From: Herbaspirillum frisingense GSF30
Lineage (GTDB): Bacteria; Pseudomonadota; Gammaproteobacteria; Burkholderiales; Burkholderiaceae_D
Direction of reading: 5' to 3'
Assembly: GCF_000300975.2 (NCBI RefSeq)
Contig: NZ_AEEC02000040.1
Span: 1 to 47,072, forward strand
Length of the DNA stretch: 47,072 nt
The notes under the pieces are model-generated. The model made no database searches. It saw only the letters and a program-made list of their open reading frames with translations, and had not been told where the DNA came from. Shown one piece after another: positions 8,822 through 17,018 of this stretch. A program made the translations under genes and the position numbers. Numbering within the stretch: the first letter of the stretch is position 1; the number at the start of each line of letters is the position of its first letter.

Positions 8822-10132
8822 ATGAGTCCACAACTTCTGTTCTGGATTCCTGCTGTATTGCGCCTGGTGTTGTGCCTGGCCGGAGCGGGAGTCGTCGGTT
8901 TCTTCTTTGGCCCGATCATCGGGCTGGTCACGGCAGTGCTGGCGGTGGGGGCGATGATGATCGCCCACCTGCATTACCTGCTGCGCCTGTCGACCTGGCT
9001 GGATGATTCCGGCCAGTCGCGCCTGCCCGACGGCTGGGGCGCCTGGACCGATGTCTATGCGCGCCTGTACCGCATGCGCCGCGATGACGAGAAGAACCAG
9101 GCCGAACTGGCCGAGTGGCTGGCGCGTTTCCGCCAGGCCATGAGCCTGCTGCCCGATGGCGTGGTGATCATGGATGACGTGCTGTTCCTGGAATGGTGCA
9201 ACCCGGCCGCGCAGCAACACCTGGGGCTCAAGCTGGACCGCGACAAGGGCATGCGCGTGACCAACCTGATCCGCAACCCGGCCTTCATCGACTACATCAT
9301 CCTGGGTCGCTACGAGCAGCCGCTTACGCTGGCCCTGCATGAGCGCAAGCTGATCATCCAGATCATCCCCTTTGAAAACCGGCGCCAGATCCTGGTCACC
9401 CACGACGTCACCGAGTCGCAGCGTATCGACATGATGCGCCGCGATTTCGTGGCCAATGCCTCGCACGAGCTGCGCACGCCCTTGACGGTCATCAACGGTT
9501 TCCTGGAAATCGCCCTGGCCCAGCCCAACCTGGACGAAACGATCCGTACCGCCCATCTGAAGCTGATGACCGAGCAGGGGCAGCGCATGCAGAACCTGAT
9601 CGACGACATGCTCACCCTGACCCGGCTGGAATCGATCGACTATCCGCTGCGCTCGGAAGTGCTGCGGGTGCGCCCCTTGCTGGAACGCATCGCCGAAGAG
9701 GGGCGGGCGTTGTCGGCCGGCAAGCATGACATCCGCCTCGTGGTCGAAGGCCCCGATCTCAAGGGCAATGCCGACGAGTTGCGCAGTGCCTTCACCAACC
9801 TCGTCACCAATGCCGTGCGCTATACCCCGGAAGGCGGCACCATCACCCTGCGCTGGCAGAGCGATGAGCAGGGCGCGCATTTTGCGGTGCAGGATACCGG
9901 CATCGGCATCAGCCCTGAGCACATCTCGCGCCTCACCGAGCGCTTCTACCGCGTCGACAAGAGCCGTTCCCGCGAGACCCAGGGCACCGGCCTGGGGCTG
10001 GCCATCGTGCGCCATGTCCTGCTGCGCCACCATGCGACACTGGACATCGCCTCGGTGCCGGATCACGGCAGTACCTTCACCGTGCATTTCCCGGCGTCCC
10101 AGACCATCGAGGACTACGCCGAACAGCATTGA
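8822..10132 (+). CDS. phoR: Phosphate sensor histidine kinase PhoR
   Basis: A 436-residue membrane kinase. Two close transmembrane helices (about residues 5-28 and 31-52) with almost no periplasmic loop match PhoR, which senses through Pst/PhoU rather than by binding phosphate. A PAS domain spans about 95-200. The H-box ASHELRTPL places the phosphorylated His at 215. N, G1 and G2 boxes follow (NLVTNAVRYTP, DTGIGISPEH, GTGLGLAIV). The start codon lacks a clear ribosome binding site. It is 76 bp downstream of phoB and ends before a strong terminator, so it closes the operon. Confidence 0.96.
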   Translation: MSPQLLFWIPAVLRLVLCLAGAGVVGFFFGPIIGLVTAVLAVGAMMIAHLHYLLRLSTWLDDSGQSRLPDGWGAWTDVYARLYRMRRDDEKNQAELAEWLARFRQAMSLLPDGVVIMDDVLFLEWCNPAAQQHLGLKLDRDKGMRVTNLIRNPAFIDYIILGRYEQPLTLALHERKLIIQIIPFENRRQILVTHDVTESQRIDMMRRDFVANASHELRTPLTVINGFLEIALAQPNLDETIRTAHLKLMTEQGQRMQNLIDDMLTLTRLESIDYPLRSEVLRVRPLLERIAEEGRALSAGKHDIRLVVEGPDLKGNADELRSAFTNLVTNAVRYTPEGGTITLRWQSDEQGAHFAVQDTGIGISPEHISRLTERFYRVDKSRSRETQGTGLGLAIVRHVLLRHHATLDIASVPDHGSTFTVHFPASQTIEDYAEQH

Positions 10133-10170
10133 GCAGATGCGAGCAGGAAACACCTGTGAAAGGCAATTGG

Positions 10171-10196
10171 AAAGGATGCTTCGGCATCCTTTTTTG
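10171..10196 (+). terminator. Rho-independent terminator of the pst-pho operon
   Basis: A 9-bp stem AAAGGATGC/GCATCCTTT closed by the stable TTCG tetraloop (10180-10183) and followed by further T, 38 nt after the phoR stop codon. Confidence 0.9.
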
Positions 10197-10495
10197 ATGT
10201 TTGAATTGCCGGGGCGGGCGTACCATGTGCGCAATAGCTCAGCATGAGCGCTCCGTCTCTACGTACAAATACGAATGCCTGCCGGCAAGACTTGTTGGCA
10301 ACAATAGCGCCACTCGCGGCAATCGAGGTAATCGCGGCACCGGCGCGGCCATCAGCCTGCCCGGCTCGTACGCTTGTCATGGTCCCGCGCTCAGGAAAAC
10401 CCTGATCGCGCCTGTCCGTGTTTGCTTGCATCATCGGCCCGTGCGCCGTTCTTGGCGCCGGCCGACCCTCCACCCTTGCGCAAGAAGAGAGACAG
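10197..10495. other. Gene-free leader upstream of chemoreceptor 1
   Basis: About 300 bp with no convincing coding sequence. It must hold the promoter of the chemoreceptor at 10496. I looked for a flagellar sigma-28 pattern (TAAA...GCCGATAA) and did not find one. A small GC inverted repeat (GCGCC/GGCGC, near 10445-10460) is the only structure seen. Confidence 0.4.
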
Positions 10496-12121
10496 ATGAG
10501 CTATTTTTCCCACATGAAGATAGGCCGCCGCCTGGCCCTGGGTTTCGCTGTCATCCTGGCGGCTGCCAGCGTGGTGGTGGCATTGTCGATCTGGCGCCTG
10601 CATGGCATTGCCGCCGCTACCGACGAGATGATGCATGAACCCCTGACCAAGGAGCGACTGGTCTCGGACTGGTATCGCACCATCCATACCAGTGTGCGCC
10701 GCACGACGGCCATCGCCAAGAGCGCCGACGCCAGTCTGGCAGCCTTCTTTGCCGATGACGCCGCCGCCGCCAGCCGCATGTCCACCGAGCAGCAGAAGGC
10801 CATCGAAGCGCTGCTTGAGAGCGATCAGGAGAAAGAGGTCTTCGCCAAGCTCTCGGCCGTGCGCAAGGATTACATCAAATATCGCGACGCCATCTCCAAG
10901 GCCAAGGCCGATGGCCAGACCGAAGAAGCCGCCAGGATCCTGGCGGGGCCCTATGATGTGGCCGCCAAGGGGTATCTGGATCTGCTGCAGCAATTGCTCA
11001 ATGTGCAGCGTGCCAACATTGACCAGGTGGCCGTCCACATCCACGACACCTATCTCCAGAGCCGCAACCTGATGCTGGCGCTGGCCGTGCTGCAGGTGGT
11101 GCTGGGCTGGCTGTTCGCACGCAGTCTGGCACTGGGCATTACCCGCCCGCTGGAGCAGGCGGTGGACGTGGCCGAAGCGGTGGCCGCAGGCGACCTCACC
11201 ATGCGCGTCGATGAAACCCTTGCAGCGCGCCGCGACGAGACCGGCAAACTCATGCACGCCCTGCATGCCATGACGGGCAACCTGGCGCGCATCGTCGGCC
11301 AGGTGCGCAGCGGCACCGATGCCATCGCCACCGCCTCGCGCGAGATCGCCACCGGCAACCTCGATCTGTCGGCGCGCACCGAACGCCAGGCCGGCGCCCT
11401 GGAAGAGACCGCCTCGGCCATGGAAGAACTGACCTCCACCGTCTCGCAGAACGCCGACAATGCACGCCAGGCCAACCAGCTGGCGGCCTCGGCATCGTCG
11501 GTGGCACAGCAGGGCGGGGAGGTGGTGTCGCAGGTGATCTCGACCATGGGCTCCATCAACGAATCCTCACGCAAGATCGTCGACATCATCAGCGTCATCG
11601 ATGGCATCGCCTTCCAGACCAATATCCTGGCCCTGAACGCCGCCGTCGAAGCAGCCCGAGCCGGCGAGCAGGGACGCGGCTTTGCCGTGGTGGCCTCCGA
11701 GGTGCGCTCGCTGGCCCAACGCTCGGCCTCCGCCGCCAAGGAAATCAAGACCCTCATCGATGACTCCGTGAGCAAGGTCGGCTCCGGCAGCGAACTGGTG
11801 GTCCGTGCCGGCAGCACCATGGACGAGGTGGTCTCCAGCGTGCATCAGGTGGCCCAGATCGTGGCCGAGATCACTGCCGCCAGCAGCGAGCAGAGCGACG
11901 GCATCAGCCAGGTCAACCTGGCCATCAACGACATGGACCAGACCACCCAGCAGAATGCGGCACTGGTGGAGCAGGCCGCAGCCGCCGCCGAAGCAATGCA
12001 GGAACAGGCGGCGCGCCTGTCGGAGGTGGTCAGCCAGTTCCGCTTGCTGGCCCAGGATCAGGTGGCTTACGCCCACGCCGGCAGCGTCGATATCACACCC
12101 CTCAGGCCGGCCCTGCGTTGA
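10496..12121 (+). CDS. Methyl-accepting chemotaxis protein 1
   Basis: A 541-residue inner-membrane chemoreceptor. A first transmembrane helix lies at about residues 13-33, then a periplasmic helical sensor domain (four-helix-bundle type) to about 190, a second transmembrane helix, a HAMP domain to about 265 and the cytoplasmic signalling helices. The hairpin tip carries the highly conserved [19 protein letters not shown] and [16 protein letters not shown] segments that contact CheA and CheW. ATG 10496 is preceded by GAGAGA; upstream in-frame codons are not supported. The C-terminus lacks an xWxxF pentapeptide, unlike the second receptor at 18736, so it may depend on other receptors for CheR/CheB access. 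The ligand is unknown. It is monocistronic. Confidence 0.93.
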   Translation: MSYFSHMKIGRRLALGFAVILAAASVVVALSIWRLHGIAAATDEMMHEPLTKERLVSDWYRTIHTSVRRTTAIAKSADASLAAFFADDAAAASRMSTEQQKAIEALLESDQEKEVFAKLSAVRKDYIKYRDAISKAKADGQTEEAARILAGPYDVAAKGYLDLLQQLLNVQRANIDQVAVHIHDTYLQSRNLMLALAVLQVVLGWLFARSLALGITRPLEQAVDVAEAVAAGDLTMRVDETLAARRDETGKLMHALHAMTGNLARIVGQVRSGTDAIATASREIATGNLDLSARTERQAGALEETASAMEELTSTVSQNADNARQANQLAASASSVAQQGGEVVSQVISTMGSINESSRKIVDIISVIDGIAFQTNILALNAAVEAARAGEQGRGFAVVASEVRSLAQRSASAAKEIKTLIDDSVSKVGSGSELVVRAGSTMDEVVSSVHQVAQIVAEITAASSEQSDGISQVNLAINDMDQTTQQNAALVEQAAAAAEAMQEQAARLSEVVSQFRLLAQDQVAYAHAGSVDITPLRPALR

Positions 12122-12133
12122 GATCGCCTCTCC

Positions 12134-12165
12134 CAAAAAAAGAACCCGCCATGGTGGCGGGTTCT
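12134..12165 (-). terminator. Terminator of the leftward MFS operon
   Basis: An 11-bp perfect stem (12141-12151 with 12155-12165) and 3-nt loop, followed on the minus strand by seven T (complement of 12134-12140). It sits 43 bp past the MFS gene stop and 20 bp past the convergent chemoreceptor stop. There is no T run in the plus direction. Confidence 0.85.
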
Positions 12166-12207
12166 GCAAGGGTTCGGAAATCGTTTATATCATTTCCGTA
12201 TACTCGC

Positions 12208-13527
12208 TCATTGCTGTGCCGGCTCCTTGAAATACACCCGACGCGGCAAGGCCCACAGCAGCAGTGCCGCACCCACCAGGCATTCCAGCGCCACCACGTA
12301 CAGGCCCAGTGCGGCGCTGCCGGTGATGTCGCGGATCTTGCCGACCATGTAGGGCGTGATGATCCCGCCCAGCTGGCCCACCGAGTTGATCAGCGCGATG
12401 CCGGCCGCGGCTGCGGCACCACTGAGCACGCGCGGTGGCAGGATCCAGAACAGGCCGATGCCGGCGATGATGCCAGTGGCCGCTGCCGACAGCGCCACCA
12501 CCAGGATCAGGGTATTGCTGCCGAACCAGGCGCTGGCGGCGTAGCCGATGGCACCCATCAGCGCGCAGGCAGCCAGGTGCCAGCGACGCTCGCCGGTACG
12601 GTCGGAGTTGCGGCCGATCAGGATCATGCCCAGGCCGGCGCACAGGTAAGGCACCATCGAGATCAGGCCGATGATGAAGGTGTCATCGGTGCCGGCCGAC
12701 TTGATCAGCTGCGGCATCCAGAACACCAAGCCATAGATGCCCGAAGCCAGCATCAGGTAGATCAGCGACATGACGATGGTGGCCGGCTGCCGGATCGCTT
12801 CGCCGAAGGAGTGGGCCGCCTCGCTCTTGGGTTCGGCCGCGATGCGCTCGATCAGCAGGCGCTTTTCTTCCGGCTTCAACCAGCCTGCGTCCTCGATATG
12901 GTCATCGATGACCAGATAGCACACCACGCCCAGCAGGATCGAAGGAATACCTTCCAGCAGGAACAGCCATTGCCAGCCATGCAGCGCGCTCACGCCATGG
13001 GTGAACTTCATGATGCCGCCCGAGATCGGGCCGCCGATGATGCCGCATACCGCAATGGCCGCCATGAACAGCGAATTGATGCGACCCCGGCGCGCCGACG
13101 GGAACCAGTTGGTGAAGAAGTACAGCGCACCCGGTACGAAGCCCGCTTCCAGGCTGCCGATCAGAAAGCGCAGCACATAGAAGCTGGTCTCGCTGGTAAC
13201 GAACATCATCGCCGCCGAGGCGATGCCCCAGGTGACCATGATGCGGGCGATCCAGCGCTTCGGCCCGACCTTGTGCAGGATCATGTTGCTGGGCACTTCG
13301 AAGAGGAAGTAACCGACGAAGAAGATGCTGGCGCCCAGGCCATAGACGGCATCCGAGAAGCCCAGGTCGCTTTGCATCTGCAGCTTGGCGAAGCTGATGT
13401 TGACCCGGTCCAGGTAGGCGAACACGAAACAGATCATCAGCAGCGGTACGAAGCGCCAGGTGATACGGCGATAGAGCTGGGTTTCCATGTGCTCCGCCGC
13501 GCTGGCCGGAATGGTGGTGGTAGTCAT
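12208..13527 (-). CDS. MFS transporter, anion:cation symporter (sugar-acid type) family
   Basis: A 439-residue, twelve-helix major facilitator. The N-terminal segment RRITWRFVPLLMICFVFAYL followed by DRVNISFAKLQM is typical of the ACS family (tartrate, phthalate, galactonate and glucarate carriers). The loop after helix 2 has GYFLFEVPSNMILHKVG, the family form of motif A. ATG 13527 is preceded by AGGAGAG at good spacing. It is the last gene of a leftward operon with an SDR and an FAH-family hydrolase, which suggests uptake of a deoxy-sugar acid or related carboxylate degraded by those enzymes. The exact substrate cannot be read from the sequence. Confidence 0.88.
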   Translation of the reverse strand: MTTTTIPASAAEHMETQLYRRITWRFVPLLMICFVFAYLDRVNISFAKLQMQSDLGFSDAVYGLGASIFFVGYFLFEVPSNMILHKVGPKRWIARIMVTWGIASAAMMFVTSETSFYVLRFLIGSLEAGFVPGALYFFTNWFPSARRGRINSLFMAAIAVCGIIGGPISGGIMKFTHGVSALHGWQWLFLLEGIPSILLGVVCYLVIDDHIEDAGWLKPEEKRLLIERIAAEPKSEAAHSFGEAIRQPATIVMSLIYLMLASGIYGLVFWMPQLIKSAGTDDTFIIGLISMVPYLCAGLGMILIGRNSDRTGERRWHLAACALMGAIGYAASAWFGSNTLILVVALSAAATGIIAGIGLFWILPPRVLSGAAAAAGIALINSVGQLGGIITPYMVGKIRDITGSAALGLYVVALECLVGAALLLWALPRRVYFKEPAQQ

Positions 13528-13639
13528 GCGGGGTCTCTCCTCTAGCTTTTTCAAAAAATGAAGGCGCAAAAAGTCCATCGCCTCCGCGCAGTGCGGGAGG
13601 TCGTCTTATCGTGTTGTTGTCTTGTTGTAGTGCGAGGGG

Positions 13640-13666
13640 TGGCGCACGGAAGGACTCCGTGCGCCA
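13640..13666. other. Intercistronic hairpin upstream of the MFS gene
   Basis: A perfect 11-bp stem (13640-13650 with 13656-13666) with a 5-nt loop in the 184-bp gap between the SDR and MFS genes. No T run follows in the direction of transcription. A weaker hairpin is at about 13581-13600. It could protect or attenuate the transcript; that role is inferred. Confidence 0.55.
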
Positions 13667-13711
13667 TGGCCGTTCACGCGATCCACGCCGGCGGCAGCCG
13701 GCGCCGGAGCA

Positions 13712-14464
13712 TCAGTAGGTCGCGCGGCCGCCCGACAGGTCGAACACGGAGGCGGTGGTGAAGGAATTCTCTTCCGACACCAGCCAGGCCACCATGGCCG
13801 CCAGTTCTTCCACCTTCACGAAGCGTGCACGCGGGATCTTCGAGAGCATGTACTCGATGTGTGCCGGCGTGCATTGCTCCAGGATGCGGGTCTGCGCCGC
13901 TGCCGGAGTGATGGCATTGACGGCGATGTTCTTGGTCGCGGTTTCCTTGCCCAGGCTCTTGGTGAGGGCGATCATGCCGGCCTTGGCGGCGCTGTAGGCC
14001 GAGGCGGTGGGATTGCCTTCCTTGCCGGCGATGGAAGCGATGTTGACGATGCGGCCGTAGTTCTGCGCGATCATGCGCTGGACCACCACCTGGTTGACGT
14101 AGAAGGCACCGTTGAGGTCGATGTCGATGACGCGACGCCATTCTTCCGGCGAATAGTCCGCCACCGGATTGTTCTGGCCGGCGATACCGGCGCTGTGCAC
14201 CAGGATGTCGATGGACTGGGTCAGCTTCTCGGTGGCTTCGATGGCCTTCTTGACGTCGGCTTCGCTGGAGATGTCGACCTTCACGGTCTCCACATTGCCC
14301 AGCGCTTCCAGCTTGCTGCGCGCGTCGGCCAGTGCCTTTTCATCCATGTCCCACAGCACGACCTTGGCCTTGCCCTGCAACAGACGTTCAGCCACGGCAT
14401 AGCCGAAGCCCTGCGCACCGCCGGTGATGATGGCGCTGCGGCCCTGGAAATCGTAGTGATTCAT
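13712..14464 (-). CDS. SDR oxidoreductase, likely 2-keto-3-deoxy-L-rhamnonate/fuconate-type dehydrogenase
   Basis: A 250-residue classical short-chain dehydrogenase. The cofactor motif GGAQGFG is near residue 16, the acidic residue after beta-2 (WDMDE) favours NAD, the active-site Ser is in NIASIAG and the catalytic YxxxK is in YSAAKAG. ATG 14464 has AAGGAG upstream. In the non-phosphorylated L-rhamnose/L-fucose pathway an SDR oxidises the 3-deoxy-2-keto acid and an FAH-family enzyme then cleaves the diketo acid to pyruvate and lactate. The presence of both, with an ACS-type carrier, supports that role here. The earlier steps (sugar dehydrogenase, lactonase, dehydratase) are not in the window, so the substrate is an inference. 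Confidence 0.8.
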   Translation of the reverse strand: MNHYDFQGRSAIITGGAQGFGYAVAERLLQGKAKVVLWDMDEKALADARSKLEALGNVETVKVDISSEADVKKAIEATEKLTQSIDILVHSAGIAGQNNPVADYSPEEWRRVIDIDLNGAFYVNQVVVQRMIAQNYGRIVNIASIAGKEGNPTASAYSAAKAGMIALTKSLGKETATKNIAVNAITPAAAQTRILEQCTPAHIEYMLSKIPRARFVKVEELAAMVAWLVSEENSFTTASVFDLSGGRATY

Positions 14465-14550
14465 TGTTTCTCCTTCCCTGATTCGGTCATTGGGTAACGC
14501 AGGCCGCACGAGCCTGCGCAACATTTTTTCTTGTTATTGAATTGGATTTG

Positions 14551-14618
14551 GCTGCGCCACCGGATGGCGGCGCAGCACTGACGCGGCGCTGAGGCCGCGA
14601 TGATGCAGCGATGATGCA
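14551..14618. repeat. Intercistronic hairpin and 11-bp direct repeat
   Basis: Between the FAH and SDR genes, GCTGCGCC (14551-14558) pairs with GGCGCAGC (14569-14576). Next to it GCGATGATGCA occurs twice in tandem (14597-14607 and 14608-14618), the second copy running up to the FAH stop codon. No T run is present. The gap of 158 bp is otherwise empty. Confidence 0.5.
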
Positions 14619-14622
14619 GCGA

Positions 14623-15468
14623 TCAGGCGTCGATGGTCTTCTGCTGTTGCTCGCCCAGGCCGTCGATGCCCAGACGCATGGTCTGGCCAGCGCGCAGGAA
14701 CACCGCTTCCGGCTTGACGCCCATGCCCACGCCCGGCGGAGTGCCGGTGGAGATGACGTCGCCCGCCTGCAGGCTCATGAAGCGCGACAGGTAGGACACG
14801 ATGTGCGCCACGCCGAAGATCATGGTGCTGGTGTTGCCGTTCTGGTAGCGCTTGCCATCCACTTCCAGCCACATGCCCAGCTTCTGCGGATCGGCCACTT
14901 CGTCGCGGGTTACCAGCCAGGGGCCGATGGGGCCGAAGGTATCGCAGCCCTTGCCCTTGTCCCAGGTGCCGCCGCGCTCGATCTGGTATTCGCGCTCGGA
15001 GACGTCGTTGACCACGCAATAGCCGGCCACGTGGGACATGGCGTCCTTCTCGTCGATATAGGTACCGCCCTTGCCGATGACCACGCCCAGTTCCACTTCC
15101 CAGTCGGTCTTCTTGGAGCCGCGGGGGATCTTGACGTCGTCATTGGGGCCGACCACGGCCGAGGTCCACTTGTTGAACACCACCGGTTCGGCCGGGATGG
15201 GCAGGTTGGATTCGGCCGCATGGTCCGCATAGTTCAGGCCGATGCAGATGAACTTGCCGATATTGCCCACGCAGGCGCCGATGCGCGGCGAGCCTTCGAC
15301 CACCGGCAGGCTGGCGATGTCGAGCTTGCGAATCTTGTCCAGCGAAGCATCGTCCAGGGCGGCGCCGTTGACGTCCTTGATATGGGCCGACAGGTCGCGG
15401 ATCTTGCCGGACTGATCGAGGATGCCGGGCTTTTCCTGCCCAACCGGGCCGTAACGCAGTAATTTCAT
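14623..15468 (-). CDS. FAH-family hydrolase, likely 2,4-diketo-3-deoxy-L-rhamnonate/fuconate hydrolase
   Basis: A 281-residue fumarylacetoacetate-hydrolase-fold protein. The N-terminus MKLLRYGPVGQEKPGI, the ICIGLNYADHAAE segment, the metal-site acids in TDWEVELGVVIG and the SLQAGDVISTGTPPGVGMG loop are all typical of this group, often annotated ureidoglycolate lyase or 2,4-diketo-3-deoxy-L-fuconate hydrolase. A divalent metal held by the acidic residues would assist C-C bond cleavage of a beta-diketo acid. ATG 15468 is preceded by AAGGAAA. It is the promoter-proximal gene of the leftward hydrolase-SDR-MFS operon, downstream of a GntR-like operator. Confidence 0.85.
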   Translation of the reverse strand: MKLLRYGPVGQEKPGILDQSGKIRDLSAHIKDVNGAALDDASLDKIRKLDIASLPVVEGSPRIGACVGNIGKFICIGLNYADHAAESNLPIPAEPVVFNKWTSAVVGPNDDVKIPRGSKKTDWEVELGVVIGKGGTYIDEKDAMSHVAGYCVVNDVSEREYQIERGGTWDKGKGCDTFGPIGPWLVTRDEVADPQKLGMWLEVDGKRYQNGNTSTMIFGVAHIVSYLSRFMSLQAGDVISTGTPPGVGMGVKPEAVFLRAGQTMRLGIDGLGEQQQKTIDA

Positions 15469-15573
15469 CTGGTTTCCTTGAAGAAAGAGTTGTCTCGGAT
15501 CGGCGTCGTCGCCCGCTGGCGGCGCATTGGCGCGCAAGCGAATGGGATCACCTGTCGTTTTGGAAGTTGGATA

Positions 15574-15598
15574 TTACCAGTTTATTGGTAAGACCAAT
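15574..15598 (-). promoter_or_regulatory. GntR/FadR-type operator overlapping the FAH operon promoter
   Basis: Two overlapping palindromes: TTACCA-N6-TGGTAA (15574-15591) and ATTGGT-AAG-ACCAAT (15584-15598). TGGT-N3-ACCA is the standard half-site plan of FadR-subfamily GntR repressors. On the minus strand TAATAT (15577-15572) inside the block could serve as a -10, with a weak TATTGG 17 bp upstream, so binding would block transcription. No GntR gene lies in the window. Confidence 0.65.
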
Positions 15599-15701
15599 AG
15601 GCCAATTTTGTGGGGAAGGGCAAATTGACTTGCGTGTGTCAGTTTTGAACGCAAATCGACACCAGGAGCATCTTCTGGCAAAACAAGGGGTGAAAAAGGC
15701 G

Positions 15702-15735
15702 AAAAGGGGCGAGGCAAAAGCGCCTCACCCCTTTT
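15702..15735. terminator. Bidirectional terminator downstream of the SDR at 15818
   Basis: A 14-bp stem with one mismatch (15702-15715 with 15722-15735) around AAAAGC. On the minus strand the stem ends in CCCCTTTT and further T follow, suited to ending the leftward SDR gene whose stop is at 15818. It insulates the FAH operon promoter. Confidence 0.75.
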
Positions 15736-15817
15736 CATCTTTTCTTGAAATAAAACCTCGGGTCGACTATCTAATCCCTTTTTTATTTCTAGGCCGCCAC
15801 TCCTGTGGAATGGTTTC

Positions 15818-16564
15818 TTAGCGGCTGCCGCCGCCGGCCAGAATCTTCTCGCCAGTCAACCAGCGTGCATCATCCGACGCCAGGAATGTGACCACGTCGG
15901 CAATATCATTGGGCTGGCCAATGCGGCCCAGCGGCGTGGTGCTCACGGCCCAGGTCTCCAAATCCGAACCGATAAAGCCGGCACTGTGTGTGCCTTCAGT
16001 CTCGACCATGCCCGGATTGACGCTGTTGACGCGGATCTTGCGCGGCGCCAGTTCCTTCGCCAGCACGCCGGTGATTGCATCGACGGCACCCTTGGTGGCA
16101 GTGTAGACGGCGCTGCCGGGCGGCGTGATGCTGCTGACGACAGAGCCGATGTTGATGACGCTGGCACCTTCCTGCAGATGCTTGGCGGCGGCTTGGGTTA
16201 CCAGCAGCAGGCCCAGCACGTTGACGTTGAACTGTTTATGAAAATGCTCTTCGGTGATGGCTTCCAGCGGCACCATGTCGTATACGCCCGAATTGTTGAC
16301 CAGAATGTCGAGGCGACCATATTCCTTGATGGCGGCGTCGATGATGCCTGCCGCATGCGCTGCATTGGACACGTCGCCGCCCACGGCCACTGCACGGCCA
16401 CCTGCGGCGACGATCTCGCCCACGACCTTGTCGGCGCCGGCGCGGCTGGTCGCGTAGTTGACGACAACGGCGGCACCGCTGGCTGCCAGCGCCTTGGCGA
16501 TGGCAGCGCCGATTCCTTTCGATGCGCCCGTGACGACGGCGACCTTGCTTTGAAGTTTGCTCAT
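15818..16564 (-). CDS. SDR family oxidoreductase
   Basis: A 248-residue classical short-chain dehydrogenase with an intact active site: TGASKGIG at about residues 13-20, NNSG near 90, Ser in NIGSVVSS and YTATKG as the YxxxK motif. The region after beta-2 (NYATSRAGAD) suggests NADPH preference. It resembles glucose 1-dehydrogenase or 3-oxoacyl-ACP reductase-like enzymes, but the substrate is not predictable. ATG 16564 has AGGAAG upstream. It is monocistronic with its own terminator. The 454-bp region upstream carries no clear gene, so no regulator is linked to it. Confidence 0.85.
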   Translation of the reverse strand: MSKLQSKVAVVTGASKGIGAAIAKALAASGAAVVVNYATSRAGADKVVGEIVAAGGRAVAVGGDVSNAAHAAGIIDAAIKEYGRLDILVNNSGVYDMVPLEAITEEHFHKQFNVNVLGLLLVTQAAAKHLQEGASVINIGSVVSSITPPGSAVYTATKGAVDAITGVLAKELAPRKIRVNSVNPGMVETEGTHSAGFIGSDLETWAVSTTPLGRIGQPNDIADVVTFLASDDARWLTGEKILAGGGSR

Positions 16565-17018
16565 GATGCTTCCTTTCTGTTGGTGGAGGAAGAATGTCGG
16601 AGACGACATCTTGGTCGCACTATAAGCAGCATGTTTTTACGGATAAAGCCGCCTTTTTCGACTTCACTGTTCGTTAAATAAATACAATCTATTTGATTGA
16701 TTGTTTGTGTCTATCTGGCGGCGGTATCGACGCGCGGGAGAAGAATGGACAGTTCTATCCGGAACGTCCGCTTTATCGCGTCATGCTCAAGGCCCTGTCG
16801 ACCAGGGGTTCGGTTGCGCAGCATACCTCGCGCGGCACAGCCGTCATTTCCGGAAAATGGACCGTGCCAGGCTGGCGCTATCTGCGCGGCGCATTGGCGG
16901 TCATGCGGCGGGAGGCGGGGTTCTGATCTGGCGCGCTACCTCAGTGACTCAGTGGACGACAAGTCCGCTCGTCGATGAAATGAACGCGGGGAGGGCGAGG
17001 CTTTGCTAGTTGTTGCCT
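16565..17018. other. Gene-free region between SDR and fic
   Basis: 454 bp. The first part must hold the SDR promoter; an AT-rich stretch at 16670-16705 contains CAATC-N5-GATTG (16685-16699), a possible operator. Between 16693 and 17009 all three plus-strand frames stay open for 70-100 codons, but none shows a ribosome binding site or recognisable protein, so I call no gene there. Confidence 0.4.

Noticed and set aside
16693..17009. Three overlapping plus-strand open frames of 77-102 codons
   Set aside because: All three frames are open together, there is no ribosome binding site, and none resembles a protein I recognise; more likely chance openness in GC-rich DNA.
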